The notes: a model not told the origin generated them from the sequence alone. A DNA stretch of 64,000 bases from Methylobacterium sp. SyP6R (GCF_019216885.1 NZ_JAAQRC020000001.1:5819501-5883500), one strand, 5' to 3'; shown: positions 37,558 through 47,788, numbered from the stretch's first letter. Made by a program: numbers and translations.

Positions 37558-39197
37558 TGGCGGGCACGCCGCGCCGGCGCTTCGGCGTCGATCGGACGGG
37601 ATCGATCGCACCCCTCGTCGCCATCCTGGCGACGATCCTTTGCGGCTTCGCCGGTCTCGGGATCGATCTCGGTCAGGTCTATCTCGAGAAACGTCGGGTC
37701 CAGTCCGCGGTCGATCTTGCAGCACTCGCGGCGGCGCGGGCCGGCAACAGCCCCATCGCCGCGTCCCGGTCGCTGTTCGACAACGGATACCGCACCGCGG
37801 ACGGACTGGCCATCGCAGCCGGCACCTATCTGGCGGACCGCGCGGTGCCAGCGGCCGATCGGTTCACCCCGGCCGGACAAGCGCCGAATGCGACCCGGGT
37901 CCGCGTCGCCAGCACCGTGCGGACGGCCTTCGCGCGGATCGTGGGCGGACCGGCAAGCTTCACGGTGTCCGGCGAGGCCACGGCGATGCGGGCGGATCTC
38001 GCGGCGTTCGGCCTCGGATCGCGCCTCGTCGGAGTCGATGGCGGCATCGCCAACGCCCTGCTGTCGCGCCTGCTCGGTACCGCCGTCTCCTTCACGATCA
38101 TGGATTACCGCGCCCTGGCCAGTCTGAGGGTCGATGCGCTCGGCCTCCTGCGCGGGGCGGCGTCCCGGCTGAACCTCCAGGCCGGCACGTATGACGACGT
38201 CCTGAAGAGCAGCCTGCCGATCGCCGATGTCATGGCGCTGATCCTGACGGCGGCCGAGCCGGGTGGCGCGACTGCGTCCTCCCGGTCGTCCCTGAATGCC
38301 CTGACGGCGGCCTTGAGCGGCGCCGGCGCTTCCATTCGCCTGGCCGGGCTGCTGACGGCGGGCGAACTCGGCGCCTCCCCCGTCTCGCAGACCGGCGAGG
38401 CGCTCTGGGTGAATGCCCTCGACCTGATCACCGGGACCGCCCTCCTGGCGAACTCGGCCAATCAGGTCAGCCTCGATCTCGGCGCCACGCTCCCGGGTCT
38501 CGCACGCACCCGGGTGACGATGCGCGTCGGCGAGGCGTGGCGCACGTCCGGGTTCGTGGGCCTCGGCGGCAGCCTGAGCGCCGCCCAGCAACGGGTTCTC
38601 GTCGAGTTCTGGATTCCCGGACCACTCGCCCTCGCCAGCCTGTACCTTCCGGTCTACGTCGAGCTTGCGCCGGCGCGCACCGTCCTGAAGGGGGTCACCT
38701 GCCCGTGGAACGCCGTCGGCGAGCGGAGCGTCAAACTCGACGTCGCGACCGGCGTCGCATACCTCGCGGTCGGCCAGGCTCCGCCCGGCGCACTCGATCT
38801 CGGCTCGCCCCGCCCCAGCCTCGTGCCGACGACGATCCTGGAGGCACCCCTCGTCACGGTCACCGGGGCCGCAGCCCTGCAGCTCGGCTCCTCGACACAA
38901 TCCGTGACGTTCACCGACAGCGACATCCGGGCCGGACGGGTGAGAACCGTCTCGACCAACACCATCGCCTCGTCCCTGACGGCATCCCTGCTCACGAATA
39001 TCGACCTGCAAGTCAACGGCCTCGGGCTGCCGGGCCTGGTCGACCTGAGGACCGTGGTCTCCGCCGCCCTGAGCGCGGCGGCAGCGCCGATCGACACCGT
39101 CCTGGCCTCCATCCTCACCGTCGCCGGGGTCCAGCTCGGCTCCGCAGATGTCGCCGTCACGGGCACCCGGTGTGGCGGGGCGGTCCTCGTTCAGTAA
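37554..39197 (+). CDS. TadG-like (Tad-domain) secreted/anchored protein
   Basis: The product has 547 residues. It starts with the Tad-domain pattern: a basic stretch, RTGSIAPLVAILATILCGFA as membrane helix, then GIDLGQVYLEKRRVQSAVDL and ALAAARAG. This is the putative Flp pilus-assembly TadE/G fold. The remaining ~450 residues are beta-rich, low in Lys, with one Cys pair (GVTCPWNAVG, TRCGGAVL). No von Willebrand factor A motif (DxSxS) is recognised, which many TadG proteins have. It follows tadE with a 4-bp overlap. Confidence 0.82.
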   Translation: MMAGTPRRRFGVDRTGSIAPLVAILATILCGFAGLGIDLGQVYLEKRRVQSAVDLAALAAARAGNSPIAASRSLFDNGYRTADGLAIAAGTYLADRAVPAADRFTPAGQAPNATRVRVASTVRTAFARIVGGPASFTVSGEATAMRADLAAFGLGSRLVGVDGGIANALLSRLLGTAVSFTIMDYRALASLRVDALGLLRGAASRLNLQAGTYDDVLKSSLPIADVMALILTAAEPGGATASSRSSLNALTAALSGAGASIRLAGLLTAGELGASPVSQTGEALWVNALDLITGTALLANSANQVSLDLGATLPGLARTRVTMRVGEAWRTSGFVGLGGSLSAAQQRVLVEFWIPGPLALASLYLPVYVELAPARTVLKGVTCPWNAVGERSVKLDVATGVAYLAVGQAPPGALDLGSPRPSLVPTTILEAPLVTVTGAAALQLGSSTQSVTFTDSDIRAGRVRTVSTNTIASSLTASLLTNIDLQVNGLGLPGLVDLRTVVSAALSAAAAPIDTVLASILTVAGVQLGSADVAVTGTRCGGAVLVQ

Positions 39198-39227
39198 CCC
39201 GCTCGCCGCCCGAGCGCGACCGTCGCC

Positions 39228-39518
39228 TCACCCCGCGTCGCTCGCCCCCAATCCCTGCTCGTGCGGGTCGGTCACCGCGTCCGGGATCGGGGCGCGGGCC
39301 TTCGGGGTGACCTCAAGGGCGGTCAGCGCCAGGGGATCGAGGCCGTGATCGGCCTCGCCGCAATAGGCGGCGAGCTGCTCGCGCATGCGCGGGGTCCAGA
39401 ACGCCACGATGTGCTTGTGGATGCCCGCCACCGCCTCGTCCTCCGGGTAGGAGCGGAAGAAGGCGGCGATCTGGTTTGCCATGCGGACGAGTTTTTCGGC
39501 GGGATCGGCGGCGCTCAT
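39228..39518 (-). CDS. fdsD: NAD-dependent formate dehydrogenase delta subunit
   Basis: A 96-residue cytoplasmic accessory subunit with the typical N-terminus (EKLVRMANQIAAFFRSYPED) and FWTPRMREQLAAY. FdsD is required for assembly or stability of FDH in related species, without a cofactor of its own. It lies last in the operon, 10 bp after fdhD. ATG at 39518 is preferred over an upstream TTG because only the ATG keeps the known N-terminus. Confidence 0.9.
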   Translation of the reverse strand: MSAADPAEKLVRMANQIAAFFRSYPEDEAVAGIHKHIVAFWTPRMREQLAAYCGEADHGLDPLALTALEVTPKARAPIPDAVTDPHEQGLGASDAG

Positions 39519-39528
39519 TACAAACAAC

Positions 39529-40350
39529 TCACGGAACGATCAGGCGCTCGGGCGCGGTAAACAGGGTGACGGTGTCGCGGCGGGCGATCGCCGCCAGGGT
39601 CAAGCCGTGCTTGGCGGCGCGCTCGACGGCGAGCGAGGTCGGGGCCGAGATCGCCACCAGCACGGCGGCGCCGAAGCTCGCGGCCTTCTCGACCATCTCG
39701 AACGAGCACCGGCTGGTGATGACGAGGAAACCGTCCTCGGGTCGCGTGCCGGCGCGCAGGAGCGCGCCGATCAGCTTGTCGAGGGCGTTGTGGCGCCCGA
39801 CATCCTCGCGCACCATCGCGACGCGACCCTCGCAGGTAGCCCAGGCCGCGGCATGGACCGCCCGGGTCTCGCGGCCGAGCACCTGGAGGTCGTCGAGGGC
39901 TTGAACCGCCCGCTCGACCGCCGAGAGGGAGACCGTGACGCCCTGCGCCGCTTTCCGGTCGGCCTTCGGGATGTCCTTCAGGTCGTCGATGCCACAGACG
40001 CCGCAGCCGGTGCGGCCCGAGAGCGCCCGCTTGCGGGCGAGGTGCTCGCGCAGGCGGCCCGGGACGAGGTCGACGACGAGGCGAAGGCCCCCCTCCCCGG
40101 TCTCGACGCGGGCGCCGCGGATCTCGGCCGCGTTGGCCACGATCCCCTCGGTCAGGCTGAACCCGTAGGCGAAATCGGCGAGATCCGCCGGCGTCGTCAT
40201 CATGACGGCGTAGGGCACGTCGCCGTAGATCACGTTCACCGGCATCTCGACGGCGAGCGACCGCTCCCCGTCCCGGTCCTCGCCGCGGCCATAGGCGACG
40301 GTCCGGATCGGGACGGGATGACAGGTCGCGAGACCGTTATTCGGCGGCAT
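39529..40350 (-). CDS. fdhD: Formate dehydrogenase sulfurtransferase
   Basis: The product has 273 residues. FdhD transfers sulfur from IscS to the molybdenum cofactor so that FDH becomes active. The essential CxxC is present as Cys116 and Cys119 in GRTGCGVCG. Other family blocks, VREDVGRHNALDKLIG and ITSRCSFEMVEKAA, are intact. The ATG at 40350 overlaps the 3' end of fdsA by 14 bp, indicating translational coupling; the longer frame upstream is within fdsA. Confidence 0.93.
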   Translation of the reverse strand: MPPNNGLATCHPVPIRTVAYGRGEDRDGERSLAVEMPVNVIYGDVPYAVMMTTPADLADFAYGFSLTEGIVANAAEIRGARVETGEGGLRLVVDLVPGRLREHLARKRALSGRTGCGVCGIDDLKDIPKADRKAAQGVTVSLSAVERAVQALDDLQVLGRETRAVHAAAWATCEGRVAMVREDVGRHNALDKLIGALLRAGTRPEDGFLVITSRCSFEMVEKAASFGAAVLVAISAPTSLAVERAAKHGLTLAAIARRDTVTLFTAPERLIVP

Positions 40351-43198
40351 CGAGGGTCTGGGCGATGCGGGTGAGGGAGATGTCTTCCTCATAGAACCGG
40401 GCCTGCCAATCGGAGGGCCGGTTGGTACGCCGAACCTGCACCGCCGTCACCTTGTACTCGGGGCAGTTGGTCGCCCAGTCCGAGTAGTCGGTGGTGATGA
40501 CGTTGGCGCCGGTCTTGGCGTGGTGGAAGGTGGTGTAGACCACGCCGGGCTGCATCCGCTCGGTGACCCGCGCCTTCAGGGCGATGTCGCCGGACCGGCT
40601 CTCCAGGCTGACGAGGTCGCCGTCGACGATGCCGCGGGTCTCGGCGTCGAAGGGATGGATCTCGAGCACGTCCTCGGGATGCCACAGCGAGTTGGCGGTG
40701 CGCCGCGTCTGCGCCCCGACATTGTACTGCGACAGGATCCGGCCGGTGGTGAGCACCAGCGGGAACTTGCGGGTCGTGCGCTCGTCGGTGGGCACGAACT
40801 CGGTCAGCATGAAGCGGCCGAGGCCCCGCACGAAGCGGTCGACATGCATCATCGGCGTGCCCTGCGGCGCCTTGTCGTTGCAGGGCCACTGGATCGAGCC
40901 GAGCTCCTCGAGCTTGGCGTAGGAGACGCCGGCGAAGCTCGGGGTCAGGGACGCGATCTCGTCCATGATCTGCGACGGATGCGTGTAGTTCATCGGGTAG
41001 CCGAGCGCGTTGGAGAGCAGCACCGTGCCCTCCCAGTCGCCGTAGCCGCCCATCGGCGCCATCACCTGGCGCACCCGGCTGATCCGCCGCTCGGCATTGG
41101 TGAAGGTGCCGTCCTTCTCCAGGAACGAGGCGCCCGGCAGGAAGACGTGGGCGTATTTCGCGGTCTCGTTCAGGAACAGGTCCTGGACGACGATGCATTC
41201 CATCGCGCGCAGGCCGGCGGTGACGTGGTGCGTGTCCGGATCCGACTGGGCGATGTCCTCGCCCTGGATGTAGAGGCCCTTGAACGTGCCGGCGACGGCC
41301 TCGTCCAGCATGTTGGTGATGCGCAGGCCCGGATCGGGCGAGAGCTGCGCGCCCCACAGGGCCTCGAAGGTCTCGCGGGTCGCGTCGTCCGAGACGTGGC
41401 GGTAGCCGGTCAGCTCGTGCGGGAACGAGCCCATGTCGCAGGAGCCCTGGACGTTGTTCTGGCCCCGCAGCGGGTTCACGCCGGCACCCGGCTTGCCGAT
41501 ATTGCCGGTGGCCATGGCGAGGTTCGCCATGCCCATCACCATGGTCGAGCCCTGGCTGTGCTCGGTGACGCCGAGCCCGTAATAGATCCCTGCGGCCCCG
41601 CCCTTGGCGTAGAGACGGGCGGCGGCCCGCACCTCGGCGGGGTCGCAGCCGGTGAGTTCCTGCACCGCCTCCGGCGCGTGGCGCTCGTCGGCGATGAAGC
41701 GGGCCCAGATCTCGAAATCCTTGAGGTCGCAGCGCTCGCGGACGTAAGCCTCGTCGATCAGGCCTTCCGTCACGATGACGTGGGCGAGGGCGTTGACCAT
41801 CGCCACGTTGGCGCCGGGCTTCACCGGGAGATGGTGCGTCGCCTTGATGTGGGGCGACTTGACGAGGTCGATCCGGCGCGGATCGATCACGATCAGCTTG
41901 GCGCCCTGGCGCAGGCGCTTCTTCATCCGCGAGCCGAAGACCGGGTGGCCGTCGGTCGGATTGGCGCCGATCACCAGGATCACGTCGGATTGCTCGACCG
42001 ACTTGAAGTCCTGGGTGCCGGCCGAGGTGCCCAGCGTCGACATCAGGCCGTAGCCGGTCGGCGAGTGGCAGACCCGGGCGCAGGTATCGACGTTGTTGTT
42101 GCCGAAGCCGGCGCGAACCAGCTTCTGGACGAGGTAGGCCTCCTCGTTGGTGCAGCGCGACGAGGTGATGCCGCCGATCGAGTCGCGGCCGTACTGGGCC
42201 TGGATCCGCTTGAACGCGGTGGCCGCGTGCTGGATCGCCTCCTCCCAGGACACCTCGCGCCAGGGATCGGTGATCTTGTCGCGCACCATCGGCTTGGTGA
42301 TGCGGTCCTGGTGGGTGGCGTAGCCGTATGCGAAGCGGCCCTTGACGCAGGAATGGCCCTCGTTGGCCTTGCCGTCCTTGTAGGGCACCATGCGGACGAT
42401 CCGGTCGCCCTGCATCTCGGCCTTGAAGGCGCAGCCGACGCCGCAATAGGCGCAGGTCGTGACCTTGGAATGCTCCGGCTGGCCCATCGCGATGACGGAC
42501 TTCTCCTGAAGCGTCGCCGTCGGGCAGGCCTGCACGCAGGCGCCGCAGGAGACGCATTCGGAATTGAAGAAGTCGGTCGGACCGGCCGCCACCCGCGAAT
42601 CGAAGCCGCGGCCGGCGATGGTCAGCGCGAAGGTGCCCTGCACCTCCTCGCAGGCCCGGACGCAGCGGTTGCAGACGATGCACTTCGACGGGTCGTAGGC
42701 GAAGTACGGGTTCGACTCGTCCTTCGGGAGATACAGCTCGGAGTTCTTCGAGACGTGGTTGGCGCCGTCATAGCCGTAGCGCACCTCGCGCAGGCCCACC
42801 GTGCCGGCCTGGGTCTGCAACTCGCAATCGCCGTTGGCCGAGCAGGTCAGGCAGTCGAGCGGGTGATCGGAGATGTAGAGCTCCATCACCCCCTTGCGCA
42901 GGCGAGCGAGCTTGTCGCTCTGCGTATGCACCACCATGCCGTTCTCGGCCGGGGTGGTGCAGGAGGCCGGCGTGCCGCGGCGCCCGTCGATCTCGACGAG
43001 GCAGAGGCGGCACGAGCCGAACGGTTCGAGCGAATCGGTGGCGCAGAGCTTCGGGATCTGCGTTCCGGCATGCATCGCCGCCGCCATCACCGAGGTGCCG
43101 GCGGGCACGGTCACGCTCTGGCCGTCGATCGTCAGCGTCACGCTCTGGTCGGAGACGCGGATCGGGGTGCCGTAGTCGATTTCCTTGATGAGGGCCAT
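40337..43198 (-). CDS. fdsA: NAD-dependent formate dehydrogenase alpha (catalytic, Mo/W) subunit
   Basis: Oxidises formate to CO2 at a bis-MGD metal site. The product has 953 residues. The N-terminal NuoG-like part binds one [2Fe-2S] and several [4Fe-4S] clusters (FGSCRLC, SANGDCELQ, SKCIVCNRCVRAC, SECVSCGACVQACP). The catalytic domain starts at about residue 255 with TTCAYCGVGC. The metal-ligand Cys is Cys377 in DTCARVCHSP (the Sec140 position of E. coli FdhF), so it is a Cys enzyme. The start is ATG 43198; the frame remains open upstream through the fdsB gene, but that is antisense-like shadow coding. Confidence 0.96.
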   Translation of the reverse strand: MALIKEIDYGTPIRVSDQSVTLTIDGQSVTVPAGTSVMAAAMHAGTQIPKLCATDSLEPFGSCRLCLVEIDGRRGTPASCTTPAENGMVVHTQSDKLARLRKGVMELYISDHPLDCLTCSANGDCELQTQAGTVGLREVRYGYDGANHVSKNSELYLPKDESNPYFAYDPSKCIVCNRCVRACEEVQGTFALTIAGRGFDSRVAAGPTDFFNSECVSCGACVQACPTATLQEKSVIAMGQPEHSKVTTCAYCGVGCAFKAEMQGDRIVRMVPYKDGKANEGHSCVKGRFAYGYATHQDRITKPMVRDKITDPWREVSWEEAIQHAATAFKRIQAQYGRDSIGGITSSRCTNEEAYLVQKLVRAGFGNNNVDTCARVCHSPTGYGLMSTLGTSAGTQDFKSVEQSDVILVIGANPTDGHPVFGSRMKKRLRQGAKLIVIDPRRIDLVKSPHIKATHHLPVKPGANVAMVNALAHVIVTEGLIDEAYVRERCDLKDFEIWARFIADERHAPEAVQELTGCDPAEVRAAARLYAKGGAAGIYYGLGVTEHSQGSTMVMGMANLAMATGNIGKPGAGVNPLRGQNNVQGSCDMGSFPHELTGYRHVSDDATRETFEALWGAQLSPDPGLRITNMLDEAVAGTFKGLYIQGEDIAQSDPDTHHVTAGLRAMECIVVQDLFLNETAKYAHVFLPGASFLEKDGTFTNAERRISRVRQVMAPMGGYGDWEGTVLLSNALGYPMNYTHPSQIMDEIASLTPSFAGVSYAKLEELGSIQWPCNDKAPQGTPMMHVDRFVRGLGRFMLTEFVPTDERTTRKFPLVLTTGRILSQYNVGAQTRRTANSLWHPEDVLEIHPFDAETRGIVDGDLVSLESRSGDIALKARVTERMQPGVVYTTFHHAKTGANVITTDYSDWATNCPEYKVTAVQVRRTNRPSDWQARFYEEDISLTRIAQTLDAAE

Positions 43199-43209
43199 TC
43201 GTTGCGTCC

Positions 43210-44772
43210 TCACTCGGCGGCCAGCGGCAGCTTGGCGCCGCGGCCGGAAAAATCTTCCGGGAAATGGGTGAGCGCGCTCATCACCGGCACGGGCGTGAGC
43301 CCGCCCATGGCGCAGAGCGAACCGTCGGTCATGACCTCGCAGAGGTCGGTGACGAGGGCGAGGTTTTCGCGGGGCGACTCGCCGGCGAGCACCTTGTCGA
43401 TCGTCTCCATCCCGCGCACCGCGCCGATCCGGCACGGCGTGCACTTGCCGCAGGACTCGGCGGCGCAGAACTCGAAGGCGAAGCGGGCCTGGCGGGCGAG
43501 ATCGACGGTGTCGTCGAACACCACGATGCCGCCATGGCCGAGCAGGCCCTTCTTCGCCGCGAAGGCCTCGTAGTCGAGGGGCGTGTCGAGGAGCGATTCG
43601 GGGAAATAGGCGCCGAGCGGCCCGCCGACCTGCACCGCGCGCAAGGGGCGGCCCGACGCCGTGCCGCCGCCGAAATCCTCGATGACCTCGCGGAGCGTGA
43701 GCCCGAAGGCGGTCTCGATCAGGCCGCCGCGCTTGACGTTGCCGGCGAGCTGGATCGGCAGGGTGCCGAGCGAGCGGCCCATGCCGTAGGCGGCGTAAGC
43801 GGGACCGCCATGCTCCAGGATCCACGGCACGGCGGCGAAGGAGAGCACGTTGTTGACCAGCGTCGGCTGGCCGAACAGGCCCTTGAGCGCCGGGATCGGG
43901 GGCTTGGCCCGCACGAGGCCGCGCTTGCCCTCCAGGCTCTCCAGCAGCGAGGTCTCCTCGCCGCAGATATAGGCGCCGGCGCCCAACCGCACTTCCAGGT
44001 GGAAGGCGTGGCCCGAGCCCATCACGTTCGCGCCGAGAGTGCCCGCCCGCTCGGCCGCCGCGATGGCGGTTTCGAGCGCCGCGAAGGCGTGCGGGTACTC
44101 GGAGCGGCAATAGATGTAGCCGCGGGTGGCGCCGACCGCGACCGCCGCGATCGTCATGCCCTCGATAAGCGTGAGCGGATCGCCCTCCATCAGCATCCGG
44201 TCGGCGAAGGTGCCGGAGTCGCCCTCGTCGGCGTTGCAGACCACGTATTTCTGCTCGGCTTGCGCCAGCATCACCGTGTTCCACTTGATGCCAGTCGGGA
44301 AGCCGGCGCCCCCGCGACCGCGGAGCCCCGAGGCCTTCACCGCCTCGACGGTGCCGGCGGGCCCGGCCGCCAGAGCGGCTTCGAGCCCGCGATAGCCGCC
44401 ATGGGCCCGGTAATCCTCGACCGAGGCCGGATCGATCACGCCGCAGCGGCCGAAGGTCAGGCGCTGCTGGCGGGCGAAATAGGACTGGTCCTCGGGCCGG
44501 CCGATGCGCAGGCGATGCGCCCCGCCCTCGGTGAGCCCGGCATCGAGCAGGGATTCGATGTCGCCCGGTCGCACCGGCCCGTAGGCGATGCGCCCCGCCG
44601 GCGTCTCGACCTCGAGCAGCGGCTCCAGCCACAGCATGCCGCGCGAGCCGGTGCGGACCAGCGTCACGTCGAGGCCGCGGGCCTGCGCCGAGCGCTGGAT
44701 CGCCTTGGCGACGCGGTCGGCGCCGAGCGCGAGGCTCGCAGCGTCCTTCGGGAGATAGAGGGTGATGCTCAC
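43210..44772 (-). CDS. fdsB: NAD-dependent formate dehydrogenase beta subunit (NuoF-like)
   Basis: A 520-residue diaphorase subunit that passes electrons from the iron-sulfur chain to NAD+. The glycine-rich NAD/FMN site is GLRGRGGAGFPTGIKWN, followed by CNADEGDSGTFADR. The [4Fe-4S] ligands lie in ESCGKCTPCRIG with a later Cys. Residues 1-~100 are a thioredoxin-like region. Unlike M. extorquens FDH1, it is not fused with the NuoE-like part, which is the separate fdsG upstream (4-bp ATGA overlap). It ends 11 bp before fdsA. Confidence 0.95.
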   Translation of the reverse strand: MSITLYLPKDAASLALGADRVAKAIQRSAQARGLDVTLVRTGSRGMLWLEPLLEVETPAGRIAYGPVRPGDIESLLDAGLTEGGAHRLRIGRPEDQSYFARQQRLTFGRCGVIDPASVEDYRAHGGYRGLEAALAAGPAGTVEAVKASGLRGRGGAGFPTGIKWNTVMLAQAEQKYVVCNADEGDSGTFADRMLMEGDPLTLIEGMTIAAVAVGATRGYIYCRSEYPHAFAALETAIAAAERAGTLGANVMGSGHAFHLEVRLGAGAYICGEETSLLESLEGKRGLVRAKPPIPALKGLFGQPTLVNNVLSFAAVPWILEHGGPAYAAYGMGRSLGTLPIQLAGNVKRGGLIETAFGLTLREVIEDFGGGTASGRPLRAVQVGGPLGAYFPESLLDTPLDYEAFAAKKGLLGHGGIVVFDDTVDLARQARFAFEFCAAESCGKCTPCRIGAVRGMETIDKVLAGESPRENLALVTDLCEVMTDGSLCAMGGLTPVPVMSALTHFPEDFSGRGAKLPLAAE

Positions 44773-45266
44773 GCGGCCCGCTCCGTCAGCGCATCGGCCA
44801 GGGTGTCGAGGTCGAGGCGGCCGACCGGCTCGCCGTCGATCAGCGCCGCCGGGCCGCAGGCGCAGAGCCCGAGGCAGAAGACCGGCTCGACCGTCACCTG
44901 CCCGTCCCGGGTGGTGCCGTGCCAGGCGACGTCGTAGCGGCGCAGCACGTCCTCATGGAGCGCGTCGGCCCCCACCGCCTGGCAGGCCTCGGCCCGGCAC
45001 AGCTTCACGGTGTGGCGGCCCGCCGGCTCCTTGCGGAAATCGTGGTAGAAGGTAAGGCAGCCGTGGACTTCCGCCCGCGACAGGTTCAGCGCCTCGGCGA
45101 TCAGCGGCACCGCCGCGGTATCGACGTAGCCGAAGGTCTCCTGCAAGGCGTGCAGGATCGGCAGGGTGGCGCCCTCGCGGTGCGCATGGCCGGCGATGAT
45201 CCCGGCCGCCCGCTCGGCGTCCCAGGATTCGTATGCGCTCGCGCGGCCAAGGTCTCGGCCCGACAT
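44769..45266 (-). CDS. fdsG: NAD-dependent formate dehydrogenase gamma subunit (NuoE-like)
   Basis: The product has 165 residues, carrying one [2Fe-2S] cluster with ligands Cys90, Cys95, Cys131 and Cys135 (KLCRAEACQ and VFCLGLCACGP). The N-terminal helical segment (LHALQETFGYVDTAAVPLIA) is the NuoE-like docking part. It is the first gene of the fdsGBA-fdhD-fdsD operon, an arrangement like Rhodobacter and Cupriavidus fds and M. extorquens FDH2. The promoter must lie in the 565-bp gap upstream. Confidence 0.94.
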   Translation of the reverse strand: MSGRDLGRASAYESWDAERAAGIIAGHAHREGATLPILHALQETFGYVDTAAVPLIAEALNLSRAEVHGCLTFYHDFRKEPAGRHTVKLCRAEACQAVGADALHEDVLRRYDVAWHGTTRDGQVTVEPVFCLGLCACGPAALIDGEPVGRLDLDTLADALTERAA

Positions 45267-45831
45267 CGGTTTCCAACCCAGATCGTTGTCGTTCTAGGGT
45301 GCAGCCTGGGCGGTCTAGGCCATCGGATCAAGCGCGTGGTTCGGTGGCACGACAGGGAATTTTTGTTAAAACCGGTATTTACGAACGAGAAAGAAGGTGT
45401 GAGCGCGATCCCTACGACGAAAGTTCCGGGCATCGGGCGGAAGCGGTGATCGGCGGACGGGGGCGTTGCGCCCACGTCTTCGGGACGGGCGGAATTTCCG
45501 GGATCATCGGAACGCCCGGAAGTGACGCAGCGCATCCTGACGAGACATGCGCGCTCCACATCGTCTTTTCACGAAGCCGCAACCCGCTCGATCACGCCGG
45601 CGGACGACGACATCGCCATCCTCGTTCCGGGATCGCGCGGCGAAGCCCGACATCCAGGACTGTCGATCGTGAAGTCGGGAGAGGAGAGCCTGCCGCTCTG
45701 CCGCCCACGCCCGATCCGTCCGGTTCACGGGTGACGCACGGGCAGGCGCAGGCTTTCCGCGTCCCCGGGGCGATCCCGGTGCCGGCCGGGAGCGCCCAGC
45801 GTCGGTCGTGATGTCCTCCGAGATCGGCGTC
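45267..45831. promoter_or_regulatory. Gene-free region upstream of the formate dehydrogenase operon
   Basis: No convincing gene in 565 bp; the open frames are short, Arg/Ser-rich and lack domains. A less GC-rich stretch around 45355-45395 (GGGAATTTTTGTTAAAACCG) is the best candidate for the fds promoter region, about 100 bp from fdsG. No clear inverted repeat or T-N11-A LysR site was found by eye. Confidence 0.4.
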
Positions 45832-47523
45832 CTACGCCGCCCGCACCGTCGCCAGGAACCGCTGCACCTCGGCGTCCAGGTGCTCGGACTGACGCGACAG
45901 GTCGGTGGACGAGGACAGGACCCGGCGTGCCGCCGCGCCCGTCTCTTCCGAGGCGTGGGCGACCCCGGTGATGTTGCTCGTCACCTCGCCGGCGCCGGTC
46001 GCCGCCTGGCTCACGTTGCGGACGATCTCCTGCGTCGCCGCGCCCTGTTGCTCCACCGCCGCCGCGATCGACGTCGCCACGCTGTCGATCTCGCGGATGC
46101 GTCCGGTGATCCCGCCGATCGCCGCCGCCGCCCGGTCGGTGACGCTCTGGACCTCGCCGATCTGGCGCGCGATGTCCTCGGTCGCCCGGCCGGTCTGGGT
46201 GGCGAGCTGCTTGACCTCCGCGGCGACGACCGCGAAGCCGCGGCCGGCCTCGCCGGCCCGCGCCGCCTCGATCGTGGCGTTCAGCGCCAGAAGGTTGGTC
46301 TGGCTGGCGATGGTCGAGATCAGCCCGACCATCTCGCCGATCCGGCCCGAGGTCTCGCGTAGGGCCTGGACCAGCTGCCCGGTCCGGTCGGCCTCGTGCA
46401 CGGCGGCCTGGGCGAGCTCGGCCGAGCCCTGGACCTGGCGGGCGATCTCGTGCACCGAGGCGCCGAGTTCCTCGGCCGCCGCCGCCACGGTGTTGACGTT
46501 GACGGCGGCCTCCTCGGCGGCCGCCGCGACGGTCGTCGACCGGCCCGCCGTCTCCGTGGCGGTGGCGGTCATGGTCCGGGCGGTCGCCTGCAGCTCGGCC
46601 GCCGAAGCCGAAACCTGATGCACGATGCCGCCGACGGCGCCCTGGAAGCCGTCGGCGAGATCCAGCATGGCCTGCCGGCGCGCGCCTGCGGCGGCCTCGT
46701 CGGCACGGCGGCGGACCTCCGCCTCCTCGGCGGCCTTGCGGGCGACCATCGCCTTGATGCCCTCGACCGCCCGGGCGACCGCCCCGACCTCGTCGCGCCG
46801 CGACGCCGCGCCGATGCGGGCGTCGATCTCGCCCCGCGCCATGCGCTCGAGCACGCCGACGAGGCCGCGCAGCGGCCGGGTGATGCCGACGACCGCAATG
46901 AGCGCCGCCGCGGTGAGTCCGGCCAGGAGGGCGGCGATGCCCGACAGGAGCAGGTGGAAGCGGGTCGCCGCCGTCTCGGCGTCGAGCCGCGCCGCACCCT
47001 GATCCACCGCCTGGGTGATGTCGCGGGCGAGCGCCTTGCCCTCCTCCACCATGGCATCGAAGGTCGGGTCGACGGTCTCGTGCGCGAGGTCGATCGCCTC
47101 CCAGTTCTTGTTCTCGCGGCCGAGCCGCAGCACCTGGGACACGGCCTTGATGTAGGCCTCGGCCCGGGTCGCCTGCGCGGCGATGCGCGCGGAGAAGGCC
47201 GGTGCCTGGACGCGCAGGTCGGCCAGCACCCGGGCGATCTCGGGGATCGCCGCCTCGAAGGCCCGGCCGTCCGACTCGATCCGCTTCTGGTCGGTCTCCG
47301 ATGCGATGCGGAAGACCCGGTAGTTCATGTCGAAGATCAGGCGGTTCAGCTGGCGCATGTTCGCCGCCGCCTTGGATTCGTGCCGCAGGAAGGCGCCGTA
47401 ATCGGCGTTGATCGTGGCGAGCTGCGACTGCGCGTACCACAGGCTGCCGCCGAGCAGGGCGCCGATCAGCCCCACCGCCCCGACGATCTTGGGGAGAATC
47501 TTGAGATGGGACAATCGCACCAT
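45832..47523 (-). CDS. Methyl-accepting chemotaxis protein
   Basis: The product has 563 residues. TM1 is at about 9-30, a helical four-helix-bundle-like periplasmic domain at 31-185, TM2 at ~188-210, HAMP at ~210-265. The cytoplasmic domain has the conserved tip [20 protein letters not shown], then [20 protein letters not shown]. The C-terminus [12 protein letters not shown] resembles the other receptor at 22.9 kb and lacks a CheR pentapeptide. ATG 47523 is chosen since it directly precedes the first membrane segment; a start 54 bp upstream is possible. It separates the LysR gene from the fds operon. Confidence 0.92.
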   Translation of the reverse strand: MVRLSHLKILPKIVGAVGLIGALLGGSLWYAQSQLATINADYGAFLRHESKAAANMRQLNRLIFDMNYRVFRIASETDQKRIESDGRAFEAAIPEIARVLADLRVQAPAFSARIAAQATRAEAYIKAVSQVLRLGRENKNWEAIDLAHETVDPTFDAMVEEGKALARDITQAVDQGAARLDAETAATRFHLLLSGIAALLAGLTAAALIAVVGITRPLRGLVGVLERMARGEIDARIGAASRRDEVGAVARAVEGIKAMVARKAAEEAEVRRRADEAAAGARRQAMLDLADGFQGAVGGIVHQVSASAAELQATARTMTATATETAGRSTTVAAAAEEAAVNVNTVAAAAEELGASVHEIARQVQGSAELAQAAVHEADRTGQLVQALRETSGRIGEMVGLISTIASQTNLLALNATIEAARAGEAGRGFAVVAAEVKQLATQTGRATEDIARQIGEVQSVTDRAAAAIGGITGRIREIDSVATSIAAAVEQQGAATQEIVRNVSQAATGAGEVTSNITGVAHASEETGAAARRVLSSSTDLSRQSEHLDAEVQRFLATVRAA

Positions 47524-47788
47524 GGGAGGCCTCGGCCGGTCCGTCCTGCAGGCGCAGAATTCAGCTGCACCATTCATAAGCCTGGATTAACGTCGCGCGT
47601 TTAACGTGTTATATCAAAACCGAAAGCGACAGACGCCATCAAGCATCTCCCCGCGGATCAGGCCCCGATCGATCGCAGATCGTGCGGCGAAAGCGGCCCA
47701 TATCGGCAGAATATGCTTGGGAACCGCGCAATCTGCCTGCCGATGCATCGAAATACAGGGTACCCCGTGCACGGTTCGGCCCCAATGC

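Noticed and set aside
40520..43573. Thousand-codon open frame on the plus strand across fdsA
   Set aside because: It lies opposite fdsA with its full set of cofactor motifs, and the translation has no recognisable domain.
43199..44632. Upstream extension of the fdsA frame through fdsB
   Set aside because: The extension is out of frame with fdsB and Arg/Gly-rich. ATG 43198 gives the normal FdsA N-terminus and follows fdsB at operon spacing.
45504..45734. Short frames on both strands between fdsG and the chemoreceptor
   Set aside because: About 70 codons each, overlapping one another, with no domain or ribosome-binding site.
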